Source: a bacterium
GTDB lineage: Bacteria; Actinomycetota; Acidimicrobiia; Acidimicrobiales; Bin134
Reading direction: 5' to 3'
Length of the DNA stretch: 64,000 bases
Assembly: GCA_026708015.1 (NCBI GenBank)
Contig: JAPOVT010000003.1
Location: 157,228-221,227 of the forward strand
Of this stretch, positions 1 through 8,686 are shown in pieces (within the stretch, counting starts at the first letter, position 1; each line of letters starts with the position of its first letter). Below the pieces are notes generated by a model. It was not told the DNA's origin, did no database searches, and worked only from the letters and a program-made list of their open reading frames with translations. The position numbers were made by a program, and so were the translations under genes.

Positions 1-70
1 GCGCCGAGTTCTTGTCGAGCTTCCTCAGTTGAGTTTTGGCTGTGTCGGTGTAGTCAATCGTCCAAGCCAA
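1..70 (-). CDS. RelE-type toxin, N-terminal fragment (cut by window edge)
   Basis: Only the first 23 codons are in the window. Reading leftwards from a TTG at 70-68 gives MAWTIDYTDTAKTQLRKLDK and onwards. This is the opening of the RelE/ParE mRNA-interferase fold: a short beta strand, then a helix with the conserved LRKLDK segment. The start overlaps the end of the upstream antitoxin gene by 17 nt, as usual for translationally coupled toxin-antitoxin pairs. No ATG or GTG fits better in this frame. The catalytic C-terminal half lies outside the window, so activity cannot be judged. Family known, function inferred. Confidence 0.75.
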   Translation of the reverse strand, partial: MAWTIDYTDTAKTQLRKLDKNSA

Positions 71-281
71 GCTCTTTCCTCACATCAGCCGCAGCATGAG
101 TCTGTTCTTGGTTCTTGCGGATGCGTTCGAGGACGTCCGCGGCCAAGTAGTAGTCCTCGACATCTTCGAGTCCGCGCTCGATGATCTCGCGCAAATAGAA
201 GGCCTTTGTCCGCCCCGTCAGCAAGGCAAGCTGGCTGAGCCGCTCCTCTGTCTTGGATTCCAACCGAATCGACGTCGGCAT
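54..281 (-). CDS. RelB-like ribbon-helix-helix antitoxin
   Basis: A 75-residue protein. The N-terminal strand MPTSIRLE and the two following helices (about residues 9-42, ending in the FYLREIIERGLEDVEDYYLA segment) form a MetJ/Arc ribbon-helix-helix DNA-binding domain. The acidic C-terminal tail (residues 43-75) would neutralise the toxin. It is the first gene of a minus-strand pair with the RelE-type toxin that overlaps its end. Such antitoxins usually repress their own operon; the promoter should lie in the 91 bp shared with the divergent sulfatase gene. The length is typical of the family. Confidence 0.85.
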   Translation of the reverse strand: MPTSIRLESKTEERLSQLALLTGRTKAFYLREIIERGLEDVEDYYLAADVLERIRKNQEQTHAAADVRKELGLDD

Positions 282-372
282 TGGGCCCCTTCTCTCATTT
301 AGGACTACTTGTATTCACTATATCGCGCCTTGTTGCGGCACCAAGTGGCGTACTGGCTATCCTCACCGTTTG

Positions 373-2643
373 ATGACCGAACACCGCATCGGGCTCACCC
401 TGGCCGAGTCGACATCGCCGCCGGTACCGCGGCCCTACGATCTCGATGCCCCCAATGTGCTGGTGATCGTGCTGGACGATCTCGGCTTTGCCCAATTGGG
501 GTGCTACGGCTCCGACATCGACACCCCCAACCTGGATCGCCTGGCCGGTCGGGGGTTGCGGTTCACCAACTTCCACACCACCGCGGTGTGTTCGCCCACC
601 CGAGCGTGCCTGCTCACCGGTCGGAATCACCACCGGGTGGGGGTGGGGATGCTCACCGACATGCCCGTCAACTTCCCCGGCTACAACGGCCAGATCCCCG
701 ACTCGGCCGGCACCCTGGCTCAATACCTGGGCGCAGAGGGCTGGGCCACCTACGCGGTGGGGAAGTGGCACCTCACTCCCCGCGACCAACGAGCCGCCGG
801 GCCGTACCACACCTGGCCCACGGGGGTCGGGTTCGACCACTACTACGGGTTCCTCAACGGGGAGACCAACCAGTGGACGCCCCAGCTCATCCGCGACCAG
901 ACCTATATCGAGCCGCCCGCCACCCCCGAAGAGGGTTACCACCTCGACGCCGATCTGGCCGACCAGGCCATCGACTACCTTCGGAGCCTGCGGCTGGCCG
1001 ACCCAAATCGGCCATTCATGATGTGGTACGCCACCGGCACCCCGCATGCCCCCCATCAGGCGCCCCCGGAGTGGATCGACCGCTACGCCGGGCAGTTCGA
1101 CCGGGGCTGGGACGTGTGGCGAGAAGAGGTGCTGGCCCGCCAGAAGGAAATGGGAATTGTCGCCAGCGACGTCGCCTTGTCGGAACGACCCGAATGGGTC
1201 GAGCCCTGGGATGAGATAGACCCCGACCGCCAACGGTTGTATGCCCGCATGATGGAGGTGTACGCCGGATTCTTGAGCCATGCCGACCACCACATCGGTC
1301 GAGTGCTCGACTACCTGGAGTCGTCCGGTGAGACCGACAACACCGTGGTGGCGTTGATCTCCGACAACGGCTCTTCAGCCGAAGGGGGGCCCAACGGCAG
1401 TTGGAACCAGATCCGCCACTACATCAGCGACGAAGAAGACGATTTGGAACTGGAGCTGGCCCACTACGACGACCTCGGCGGGTTCCGCTCCTCCGGGCAC
1501 TATCCCTGGGGGTGGGCCCTGGCCGGTAATACGCCATTCCGGCGGTGGAAGCGATACACCTTTGAAGGGGGAGTGCGCGATCCCTTGATCCTGTCGTGGC
1601 CGGCTGGTCTCGCCGCTCGGGGCGAGCTCCGCCATCAGTACAGCCACGTGACCGACGTGATGCCCACCATTTTGGACCTGGCCGGGGTGCAGCCCCCGGC
1701 CGAATTCGGCGGGGTGGAGCAGATGTCGTTCGACGGCGTCAGCATGCGGCCGATAATCGGCGATGATGATCCCGACGCCGCCCGAACCAGCCAGTACTAC
1801 GAGTGCTGGGGCAGCCGTGCCATGTATCACGACGGTTGGAAGGCGGTCACCAACCACGTCAACCAGCTCACCGCCGCCGAGCGAGACGCCATCATCGGCA
1901 GCCACGATTTCGCCGACGACGAGTGGGAGTTGTTCGACACCTCGGCCGATCCCACCGAGTCTCACAATCTGGCCGAACAGCACCCCGAAAAGCTGGCCGA
2001 ACTTGTGGAGTTGTGGAACGCCGAGGCCGATCGCAATGGGGTGCTGCCTCTCGACGACACCGCCATGAACCGCATTGCCCACATGTACGCCCCTTGGATG
2101 TCGCTGCGGTCCCGCTACGAACTGGTCCCCGGCGACAAGTTGCACGAGGCCGCGGGGCCGTTGCAGTTCGGCGGCTACCGGGCGCTGGCCGCCTTTCCCG
2201 ATGGTCTCCCCGAAGGCGCCGCCGGAGTTATCTGCGAGCAAGGGGATTGGATTGCAGGTTGGGCACTCTTCTTGGCTGACGGCGAGCTCCGCTGGGTGGC
2301 GGTGGTACACGGGCGGGAGCACCGGGCCACCGCTGCCGTCCCGACCGGAGCGCGCTTTGTGGGTGCGGTGTTGGACCCGACCGACGACGGGCTGTTCACC
2401 GTCACGCTCACTGCCGACGAGGCCGAGATCGGCCATGGTGCCGAGCCGGTGCCCCTGCCCACCAACTGGGCGCCTGACGGAGCCTTCCTTACCGTGGGCT
2501 ATGGCCGCCCCTTCCCGGTGTGCGACGACTATGAACCGCCGTTCGAAGCCCCTGAGGCTCTGGCCTCATTGGTCATCGAGACGGGTCCGCTTCCCCCATT
2601 CGATTTCGACACCGAGATGGCCCACGCCATGCGCCACCAATAG
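373..2643 (+). CDS. Formylglycine-dependent sulfatase (arylsulfatase family)
   Basis: Hydrolyses sulfate esters; substrate not predictable. With the ATG at 373 the protein has 756 residues. Early features are the metal-binding LVIVLDDLGFAQLGCYG segment (about 29-45) and the sulfatase signature CSPTR at residues 73-77, whose Cys is normally converted to formylglycine. Later come GKWHLTP (about 130) and the SDNGSS metal/substrate segment (about 333). The reading frame stays open upstream to 253, but that would run into the divergent antitoxin gene, so 373 is preferred. There is no signal peptide, suggesting a cytoplasmic enzyme. The C-terminal ~150 residues beyond the catalytic core look like an added beta-rich domain. 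The next gene starts 2 nt after the stop. Confidence 0.9.
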   Translation: MTEHRIGLTLAESTSPPVPRPYDLDAPNVLVIVLDDLGFAQLGCYGSDIDTPNLDRLAGRGLRFTNFHTTAVCSPTRACLLTGRNHHRVGVGMLTDMPVNFPGYNGQIPDSAGTLAQYLGAEGWATYAVGKWHLTPRDQRAAGPYHTWPTGVGFDHYYGFLNGETNQWTPQLIRDQTYIEPPATPEEGYHLDADLADQAIDYLRSLRLADPNRPFMMWYATGTPHAPHQAPPEWIDRYAGQFDRGWDVWREEVLARQKEMGIVASDVALSERPEWVEPWDEIDPDRQRLYARMMEVYAGFLSHADHHIGRVLDYLESSGETDNTVVALISDNGSSAEGGPNGSWNQIRHYISDEEDDLELELAHYDDLGGFRSSGHYPWGWALAGNTPFRRWKRYTFEGGVRDPLILSWPAGLAARGELRHQYSHVTDVMPTILDLAGVQPPAEFGGVEQMSFDGVSMRPIIGDDDPDAARTSQYYECWGSRAMYHDGWKAVTNHVNQLTAAERDAIIGSHDFADDEWELFDTSADPTESHNLAEQHPEKLAELVELWNAEADRNGVLPLDDTAMNRIAHMYAPWMSLRSRYELVPGDKLHEAAGPLQFGGYRALAAFPDGLPEGAAGVICEQGDWIAGWALFLADGELRWVAVVHGREHRATAAVPTGARFVGAVLDPTDDGLFTVTLTADEAEIGHGAEPVPLPTNWAPDGAFLTVGYGRPFPVCDDYEPPFEAPEALASLVIETGPLPPFDFDTEMAHAMRHQ

Positions 2644-2645
2644 CC

Positions 2646-3530
2646 ATGTATCCCTCACGGCGCTTCGGCTACAGCGACGACCCCTGGTTCCGCATCGGGG
2701 GTTTTCCGGTGTCCACAACCGCGTTTGTAGTCGGCCTTGGCGTGGTCTCGATGATCATCTGGGGGATTGAAGGCCGCTTTGGTCCCATTTTTCGCGAGTT
2801 GGTGTTGGTTTCGGAGAACTACCAGCTCGGAAGCGTGGTGGAAGGGGACATTTGGCGGCTGGTCACCTGGCCGATCCCCAACGAACCCCACTTCTGGACG
2901 ATCATCCTGTTCGCCATCTTTTACATGCTGGGCTCCCAGATCGAATCCCTCCTTGGACGCTGGCGATTCGCGTTCTTCCTCGTTGCCCTCACGCTTATTC
3001 CAGCGGTGATTGTGACTGCGGTGGAGGCGGCGGCCGGCTTCACCGGCTATGTGGCTGGCCTTCGCATGGTGGAAGTAGGGGTACTGGTGGCCTTTGCCGC
3101 CCAGTATGCCCACGCCCGGTTCTGGCCCGGCATTCCCGGGTGGGTCATCGCCGTGGTCATCGTCGGACTCGACGCCATCCAAGCCCTCGGTAACCGCAAC
3201 TGGTTCGCGCTGATCGTGCTGGCCTGCACGGTGGCTGTGGCCCTGCTCGGCATCCGGGCGTTCGGCTACGCCACCAATCTGGCTTGGATTCCGAAGCTGT
3301 CGCTTGCATCGGGCTTAAGCCAGACTGTAATCGAACCTCGGCATTCAAGGTCTCGTCGACGGTCCCGGAGTCGAGACCATTTGCGGGCGGTTCCGACCCG
3401 TGACGAGTCGGTCACCCCCGAGATGGATGCTCTGCTTGACCAGGTAGCCAGCCAAGGTCTGGAAAGCCTGACCCGCAAGCAGCGCAAGCAACTCGAAGCC
3501 CACGCCCGCCGCCTGCGCCGCCGCCGCTAA
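2646..3530 (+). CDS. Rhomboid-like polytopic membrane protein lacking the catalytic motif, with C-terminal DUF6576-like tail
   Basis: A 294-residue protein with about six hydrophobic segments between residues 22 and 210, in rhomboid-like layout (WRLVTWPI loop, then a TM with FYMLGSQIE and LLGRWRFAFF). Where active rhomboids carry GxSG this protein reads GLRMVEVGVL, and no obvious catalytic His is seen in the last TM. It is therefore probably an inactive rhomboid relative. The C-terminus, with EMDALLDQVASQGLESLT about 40 residues from the end, resembles the DUF6576 tail found behind many bacterial rhomboids. An arginine-rich linker joins the two. It begins 2 nt after the sulfatase and probably shares its transcript. 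Role unknown. Confidence 0.65.
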   Translation: MYPSRRFGYSDDPWFRIGGFPVSTTAFVVGLGVVSMIIWGIEGRFGPIFRELVLVSENYQLGSVVEGDIWRLVTWPIPNEPHFWTIILFAIFYMLGSQIESLLGRWRFAFFLVALTLIPAVIVTAVEAAAGFTGYVAGLRMVEVGVLVAFAAQYAHARFWPGIPGWVIAVVIVGLDAIQALGNRNWFALIVLACTVAVALLGIRAFGYATNLAWIPKLSLASGLSQTVIEPRHSRSRRRSRSRDHLRAVPTRDESVTPEMDALLDQVASQGLESLTRKQRKQLEAHARRLRRRR

Positions 3531-3573
3531 CAGGTTGATACCCAAGCGACATGGTTCTCTAGCATTCGCATTC

Positions 3574-3652
3574 GCTGGTACGAATGTGCCGCACTACGTG
3601 GCACGCAAAACTTTCATTTGCTGATATATAAGCTGCTCATTAGCTGGTACGA
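3574..3652. repeat. Pair of short direct repeats upstream of the DUF4143 ATPase gene
   Basis: GCTGGTACGA occurs at 3574-3583 and again at 3643-3652, each followed within a few bases by AATGTG. A related GCTGATATATA lies between them at 3620-3630. The pair sits directly upstream of the start codon at 3669 in an AT-richer stretch, a possible operator or promoter region. No binding protein is implied by sequence alone. Confidence 0.35.
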
Positions 3653-3668
3653 TAAATGTGTGTCCTAC

Positions 3669-4958
3669 ATGCCGCGGCTGATGGAAAAACGGTTGGCCAG
3701 AGCGCTGGCCACCTCGCCGGCCGTGTTGTTGCAGGGAGCGCGGTATGTGGGCAAGACAACTCTGGCTCAGAGGTTCGCCGCGTCCGACCTTGATCTATCC
3801 AACGAGATGGACGCGGACTCCTTGGAGTTGGATCCCCTGGGTTGGCTCCGCCAGTCGGCGAAGCCAGTGCTGGTTGACGAGTGGCAGATGCGCCCGCAGA
3901 CCCTCTGGACGATCAAGAACTTGGTGGACAAGGAGAAGGCATCGGGATTCATCATCGCGGGCTCAGCCGGATACTCAGCGGCGAGCGGTTTCAAGCAGTT
4001 CCCCTTGACCGGGCGCTGCGACATCTTCCGGTTGCGGCCCATGTCGCATGCCGAACGGCTGGGGGTTACCCCCAAACCGCTTGCAGACACCCTCTTCAAC
4101 TGCTCAGGGGAATGGGGCAACCCCGAGTCCATGGAACACAGGGCCTACATGGATATCGCCCTCCGCTCTGGCTACCCCAGCCATGCGGGCCTAGACGAGC
4201 ATGAGGCTGGTCTTGCCCTGCGTCGCATCACCCGAGACATCATCGAAACCGACATCGTCCGGTATCAGACGAGGAGGGATTCGGCGGGCACGCGTAGCGG
4301 ATTGGCTCGGTTCATAGCTGCCTATGCCGGGTACAGCGGCCGCATAGTCGATCTGCTGAGCATCGCGAAGGCCGCAGGCCTCAACTACAAGACTGCGTCC
4401 AAGTATCGCGACATGTACGACAACTCGTTCCTGCTCGATGAATTGCCCATCTGGAGGCCGACCGCAGACTCGCAGGGGTTTCGCCATCCGAAGCGGTTGC
4501 TCAGCGATCCTGGCCTCATGGCCCCGCTCATTGGGGTAAGCAGACAGCAGATGCTGGCTTCGCCGCAACTGCTCGGGGGGCTCGTTGAAACATTCGTTCA
4601 CGCCCAGCTGTGCGCTCAGCAGGCAGTGGCCGAGAAGCGGTACGAGATCGAGTGCTACGACCTGCGGCGGTCCAGCCGCGCTAGTAGCGCCATAAGGGAA
4701 TACCCGCTCGGGGAGATCGATTTCGTGTTGAAGTCCACTAGCCGGTCAGCCATCGCGGTTGTCGAGGTGAAGGCGAGGAACCGGGTGAAGAGAGAAGACG
4801 CCGACCGGATCATCGCGCTGCGCGATGCCATGGATTCCGACAGTCATGCACACTGCGAGTTCACCTCGGGCGTTGTGCTCTGCTGTGGCGACATCCAGCC
4901 CGTACTCATCAGCGACAGAATCTGGGCAGCACCGATGTCAGTCCTTTGGACACCGTAA
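3669..4958 (+). CDS. AAA-family ATPase with DUF4143 domain
   Basis: A 429-residue protein of the AAA_14/DUF4143 family. The N-terminal P-loop GARYVGKTT (about residues 22-30) and a Walker B-like PVLVDEWQ (about 70) make the ATPase core. A C-terminal restriction-endonuclease-like domain carries the GEIDFVLK and VEVKARN segments, resembling the D...ExK nuclease core. Such proteins are widespread accessory genes, often near toxin-antitoxin loci, with poorly defined function. The frame is open from 3618, but ATG 3669 begins the conserved MPRLMEKRL opening. It stands alone with intergenic DNA on both sides and looks like accessory cargo between housekeeping genes. Confidence 0.8.
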   Translation: MPRLMEKRLARALATSPAVLLQGARYVGKTTLAQRFAASDLDLSNEMDADSLELDPLGWLRQSAKPVLVDEWQMRPQTLWTIKNLVDKEKASGFIIAGSAGYSAASGFKQFPLTGRCDIFRLRPMSHAERLGVTPKPLADTLFNCSGEWGNPESMEHRAYMDIALRSGYPSHAGLDEHEAGLALRRITRDIIETDIVRYQTRRDSAGTRSGLARFIAAYAGYSGRIVDLLSIAKAAGLNYKTASKYRDMYDNSFLLDELPIWRPTADSQGFRHPKRLLSDPGLMAPLIGVSRQQMLASPQLLGGLVETFVHAQLCAQQAVAEKRYEIECYDLRRSSRASSAIREYPLGEIDFVLKSTSRSAIAVVEVKARNRVKREDADRIIALRDAMDSDSHAHCEFTSGVVLCCGDIQPVLISDRIWAAPMSVLWTP

Positions 4959-5042
4959 CGTTGACTGAGGTTCCCCCTTCCAAGGCACTGCCCAACTAGA
5001 CGTACTACGGTTACATAGCATCATCTGGCGGGAGGAGTCCTG

Positions 5043-6266
5043 ATGGCACAGGTGGGCGATGACATCATCGTCCTGGACGGCGTTTACAAGATTTTCGGTC
5101 CTCAGCCCGGCGGCCGAGCTTTTGAACTGGCCAGCTCAGGGATGGGCAAAGACGAAGTTCAGGCCGAGACCGGTCACGTGGTGGGCCTGCACGATGTGTC
5201 TTTCTCGGTGCCCAGGGGAGAGATTTTCGTCGTAATGGGCTTGTCTGGATCGGGCAAGTCCACCGCTATTCGCACCGTCAACAAGCTCCACGACATCACT
5301 GCTGGCACCGTCACAGTCGAGGGCATCGACGTGCAGTCTCTCGAAGGTTCAGAACTTCAGGCTTTCCGCAGGAGCCAGATGGGGATGGTGTTCCAGCACT
5401 TCGCACTGTTCCCCCACCGCAACGTCATCGACAATGTGAGCTACGGCCTCAAGGTGCAGGGCGTGGACAAGGCCGCCCGCAACGAATCGGCCATGCGGGC
5501 TTTGGCGTTGGTTGGCCTCGACGCCTATTCGCAGAACATGCCGGCCGAGCTCTCAGGCGGGATGCAGCAGCGGGTCGGTCTGGCCCGAGCACTGGCATCG
5601 GATCCCGAAATACTGCTGATGGATGAGGCCTTCAGTGCCCTCGACCCGCTGATCCGCCGCCAGATGCAGGACGAGCTGCTGGAAATACAGAGCGAGCTTC
5701 ACAAAACCATCCTGTTCATCACCCACGACCTCAATGAAGCGCTGCGCATCGGCGACCGGGTCTGCATCATGAAAGACGGCACCGTCGTGCAGATCGGCAC
5801 GCCCGAGGAGATTCTCACCGAGCCAGCCACCGGATACGTGGCTGAGTTCGTGCAAGACGTCGATCAGGGCCGAGTCATCCAGGTACACGAGGTGATGCAA
5901 AAGCCGGCACCCGTTGTCCCCACCGCTACCATCGCTGCGGCCCTCGGTGCGATGGGCGACCGCATTGGCGCTTTCGTGTTAGATGCCGCGGGCGCGCCCA
6001 CGCACTTGCTGACCGTTGAAGACGCGGCTCGGGCCGCCAGCATGGGCACCACCGATTTGGGACCTGCTTTGCGCACCGACTTTGAGCGCTGCGGCCCCGA
6101 CGACCGGCTCAACGAGGTTTACGCCGCCGCTGGCCGCGGCCTTTCCATCGCAGTGTGCGACGAATCAGGGGCGCTGGTCGGGAATCTTGATCCCCGTCAC
6201 ATCATGGAAGAAATGGGCCGGGTCGAGAACCTGATCGATGGTTTCGAGAGAGAGGTATTCCTGTGA
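5043..6266 (+). CDS. proV: Glycine betaine/proline-betaine ABC importer, ATPase subunit with CBS domains
   Basis: Energises uptake of quaternary ammonium osmoprotectants. Of 407 residues, 1-280 form the ABC domain: Walker A GLSGSGKST (66-74), Q-loop VFQHFALFP (116-124), signature LSGGMQQRVGLARAL (170-184) and Walker B LLMDEAF (191-197). Residues ~280-407 are a tandem CBS module, which in ProV/OpuAA senses ionic strength. A strong ribosome site (GGGAGGAG) precedes the ATG by 6 nt. The stop overlaps the permease GTG by 4 nt. The N-terminus is longer than the core ABC fold, as usual for ProV. Confidence 0.95.
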   Translation: MAQVGDDIIVLDGVYKIFGPQPGGRAFELASSGMGKDEVQAETGHVVGLHDVSFSVPRGEIFVVMGLSGSGKSTAIRTVNKLHDITAGTVTVEGIDVQSLEGSELQAFRRSQMGMVFQHFALFPHRNVIDNVSYGLKVQGVDKAARNESAMRALALVGLDAYSQNMPAELSGGMQQRVGLARALASDPEILLMDEAFSALDPLIRRQMQDELLEIQSELHKTILFITHDLNEALRIGDRVCIMKDGTVVQIGTPEEILTEPATGYVAEFVQDVDQGRVIQVHEVMQKPAPVVPTATIAAALGAMGDRIGAFVLDAAGAPTHLLTVEDAARAASMGTTDLGPALRTDFERCGPDDRLNEVYAAAGRGLSIAVCDESGALVGNLDPRHIMEEMGRVENLIDGFEREVFL

Positions 6267-8584
6267 GCCTGCTGGCCCAGTCGGAGTCCCCCGGTATTGC
6301 CGACAACGAGGTCCTCGACCAGTGGACGATTCCGTTCGGCGAATGGGTCAAGCAGATGGTCAATTGGACCGATCTCAACCTGGACTGGTTCCTCGATATC
6401 GTCGAGTGGCCCTTCACCTTCCTGTTCCGCAACTTTGTTGATGGTCCCAACCACCATCCCTGGTGGGAGATCACCGATATGCCGTGGATCGCAGTTTGCC
6501 TCATCTTTTTTGTGATCGGCACGCTGACCCGCAACGTGAAGGTTGGCGGGTTTGTCGCGTTGGCGCTAGCTGGCTGCGGGCTGCTCGGCATTGAATACTG
6601 GGATGACACAGCGTTGACATTGGGCATGATCATTGTCGCCGTCGCACTCTGCGCCCTTATCGGCATTCCCCTCGGTGTCCTTTGTGGCCGGTTCGATGGA
6701 GTGTGGAATGCCGTGCGCCCTGTGCTCGACGCGATGCAAGTTGTCCATGCGTTTGTGTACATGCTGCCGATCGTCTTCTTCTTCGGCATCGGCACCGAAC
6801 CGGCCACGATGGTCACCATGGTGTTTGCCCTCCCGCCGCTAATTCGTCTCACCAACCTTGGAGTCAGACAGGTGCCCGCGGATGTCGTAGAGGCCAGTCG
6901 GGCCTACGGGGCACCCGAGTGGCGCGTACTGCTAGATGTCCAGCTTCCACTGGCGCGTCCCGCAATCATGACCGGACTCAACCAGACGTTGCTGTTGTCT
7001 ATCTCCATGCTGGGCATCGCCGCAATCATGGGTGCGGGCGGATTGGGCTTCCAGGTTTATAGGGGGGTCCAGGCGCTAGACGTTGCTCTATCCGCTTCGA
7101 GCGGTCTGGCTCTGTTCATCGTCGCAGTGGTGCTCGACCGCATCTCTCAGACTGAGGAGAGTGATGGCCAGAACCTCTTTACACGCATCCGCCGGGCCTG
7201 GGCCCATCGTCGCGACCCCGAAGCACTGCTTCCTCAGGCATCGTCGATCAGCGCCGTGGCCAAGACGAGAAGCCACCCGGCTCCGCTGTCGGCAGCCGAG
7301 CACCGCTTCTTGGCAATCGTCGCCGCCGGCGCCCTCGTTGCTGTTGTTGCCGTGTTCTTACCATGGGGGAGTGACTCGGGAAGGATTTCCGGTTATGCCA
7401 GGTTGGTTGACACCGGACGATACGAGTACGTCGAGGTTGATCCCGAGAGGTTCCCTGGGATGGTCGAGCTTCAGGAAGCGAGTGTCGACCCGCCCGCCGA
7501 ACATGCCCAAGAGATTGCCGTGCTCGATGCCCAGATAAGTGCCGTGATCGTCGCGGCGGGGGCTGAGGGGGTGACAGACGAAGAGACCATCTCGGCCATT
7601 GCCGATATTGGGGATGAGATCGCGCTGCTTTCTAATCCTTTAGCAGGCCGTAGCTACCGTGGTTTAGATGCAACCGGTGGATCCTTCTACGGCATCATGG
7701 TGTTCGGTTTCGCCTTGTTGATCCTTGCTGCGGTTGTGACCAATCTGAGACGACCAGGTGGAGATATTCGCCTGTTTGGGTCAAATGGTGTCGTGGTGCT
7801 TGCCGTTGGGTCCCTGGCTGCGGCGATCGCCTATGTCTGGGCGCCGGCAGCATCGGCCAACGTCACACATAACATGGGAGTCGGTCCGTGGGTCGCCGTT
7901 GTGGGTGGGGTGGTAGCGACCCTGGGCGCACTGGCCTGGCTTAGGGAGGCACCCTATGCAGCCCGCACCCCACTGAGAGCCGGTGTTTCGTACCGCCAAA
8001 TCAGTGTGGTTGCCCTTGTTGCGGCGCTAATTGTCATAGCTGGGTTCTCGGGATGGTCCTTCGATCAGCGCGTCGAGTCCGTTGTCTCACCAGAGCTTCA
8101 GGCACAAGTTTCGGCTCTGGAGCAGCAAGCAGAGAATACTGACGATCCAGCAGTCGAAGCTCGTATAGCTCAAGAGATCATCGCACTGTACAGCGAGGCT
8201 CAACGGACCGAGAAGATCGTCATTGACGGCTTTGCAGATGGTGGCAGCAAGTACGGCTATCTCGCTATCGCCTTCAGCATCGTCGGCATCGCCTGTGTGC
8301 TACCTGCTGCCGGGGTCTTCGGCAGCAATGAGCAAAGGCGACGGCGCTGGAACGCAGTGGTTGCAGGCGTCGGCGTCAGTCTGATGGTTGTGGCGTCGGC
8401 GTGGATTGCGTCGCTGCTCAGGGTGGCCGATCTCAAGTTCGCTAGCGGCGCAGGAGCGTTCATTTGCCTGGTCGCGGGGTTCCTTCTCATGGCGAGCACA
8501 GCCGGTGTGCTGACGAAATTCGGTCGATCACAGGTGTATGTCTCTGTCGATGAGCCGGAAGGAGCAACGGCCGACATCGGGTAA
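6263..8584 (+). CDS. proW: Glycine betaine-type ABC permease with a large extra C-terminal membrane domain
   Basis: Residues 1-300 are a ProW-type inner-membrane permease. Hydrophobic segments start near residue 73, and the EAA loop EASRAYGAPEWRVLLDVQLP (210-229) contacts ProV. Residues ~345-773 are an added region of about eight further membrane segments with two charged extracytoplasmic stretches (about 395-460 and 600-660). ProW is usually 300-400 residues; 773 is about twice that. The added part is not a second EAA-containing permease copy. Start GTG overlaps the proV stop. The gene is followed by the binding-protein gene, giving a proV-proW-proX order. What the extra domain does is unknown. 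Confidence 0.85.
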   Translation: MSLLAQSESPGIADNEVLDQWTIPFGEWVKQMVNWTDLNLDWFLDIVEWPFTFLFRNFVDGPNHHPWWEITDMPWIAVCLIFFVIGTLTRNVKVGGFVALALAGCGLLGIEYWDDTALTLGMIIVAVALCALIGIPLGVLCGRFDGVWNAVRPVLDAMQVVHAFVYMLPIVFFFGIGTEPATMVTMVFALPPLIRLTNLGVRQVPADVVEASRAYGAPEWRVLLDVQLPLARPAIMTGLNQTLLLSISMLGIAAIMGAGGLGFQVYRGVQALDVALSASSGLALFIVAVVLDRISQTEESDGQNLFTRIRRAWAHRRDPEALLPQASSISAVAKTRSHPAPLSAAEHRFLAIVAAGALVAVVAVFLPWGSDSGRISGYARLVDTGRYEYVEVDPERFPGMVELQEASVDPPAEHAQEIAVLDAQISAVIVAAGAEGVTDEETISAIADIGDEIALLSNPLAGRSYRGLDATGGSFYGIMVFGFALLILAAVVTNLRRPGGDIRLFGSNGVVVLAVGSLAAAIAYVWAPAASANVTHNMGVGPWVAVVGGVVATLGALAWLREAPYAARTPLRAGVSYRQISVVALVAALIVIAGFSGWSFDQRVESVVSPELQAQVSALEQQAENTDDPAVEARIAQEIIALYSEAQRTEKIVIDGFADGGSKYGYLAIAFSIVGIACVLPAAGVFGSNEQRRRRWNAVVAGVGVSLMVVASAWIASLLRVADLKFASGAGAFICLVAGFLLMASTAGVLTKFGRSQVYVSVDEPEGATADIG

Positions 8585-8686
8585 ACCGGGGCGGCTCTTG
8601 TGACCTTGGGACCATTCAACTAGCGTTCTGATTGCCAGCTTCAGGCATTTCTCCGTTGGCGGGAGAAAACAACTATGGAGGGAAAA

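Noticed and set aside
253..372. Upstream extension of the sulfatase to ATG 253
   Set aside because: It overlaps the divergent antitoxin gene and the extra 40 residues have no family similarity; ATG 373 starts just before the conserved core.
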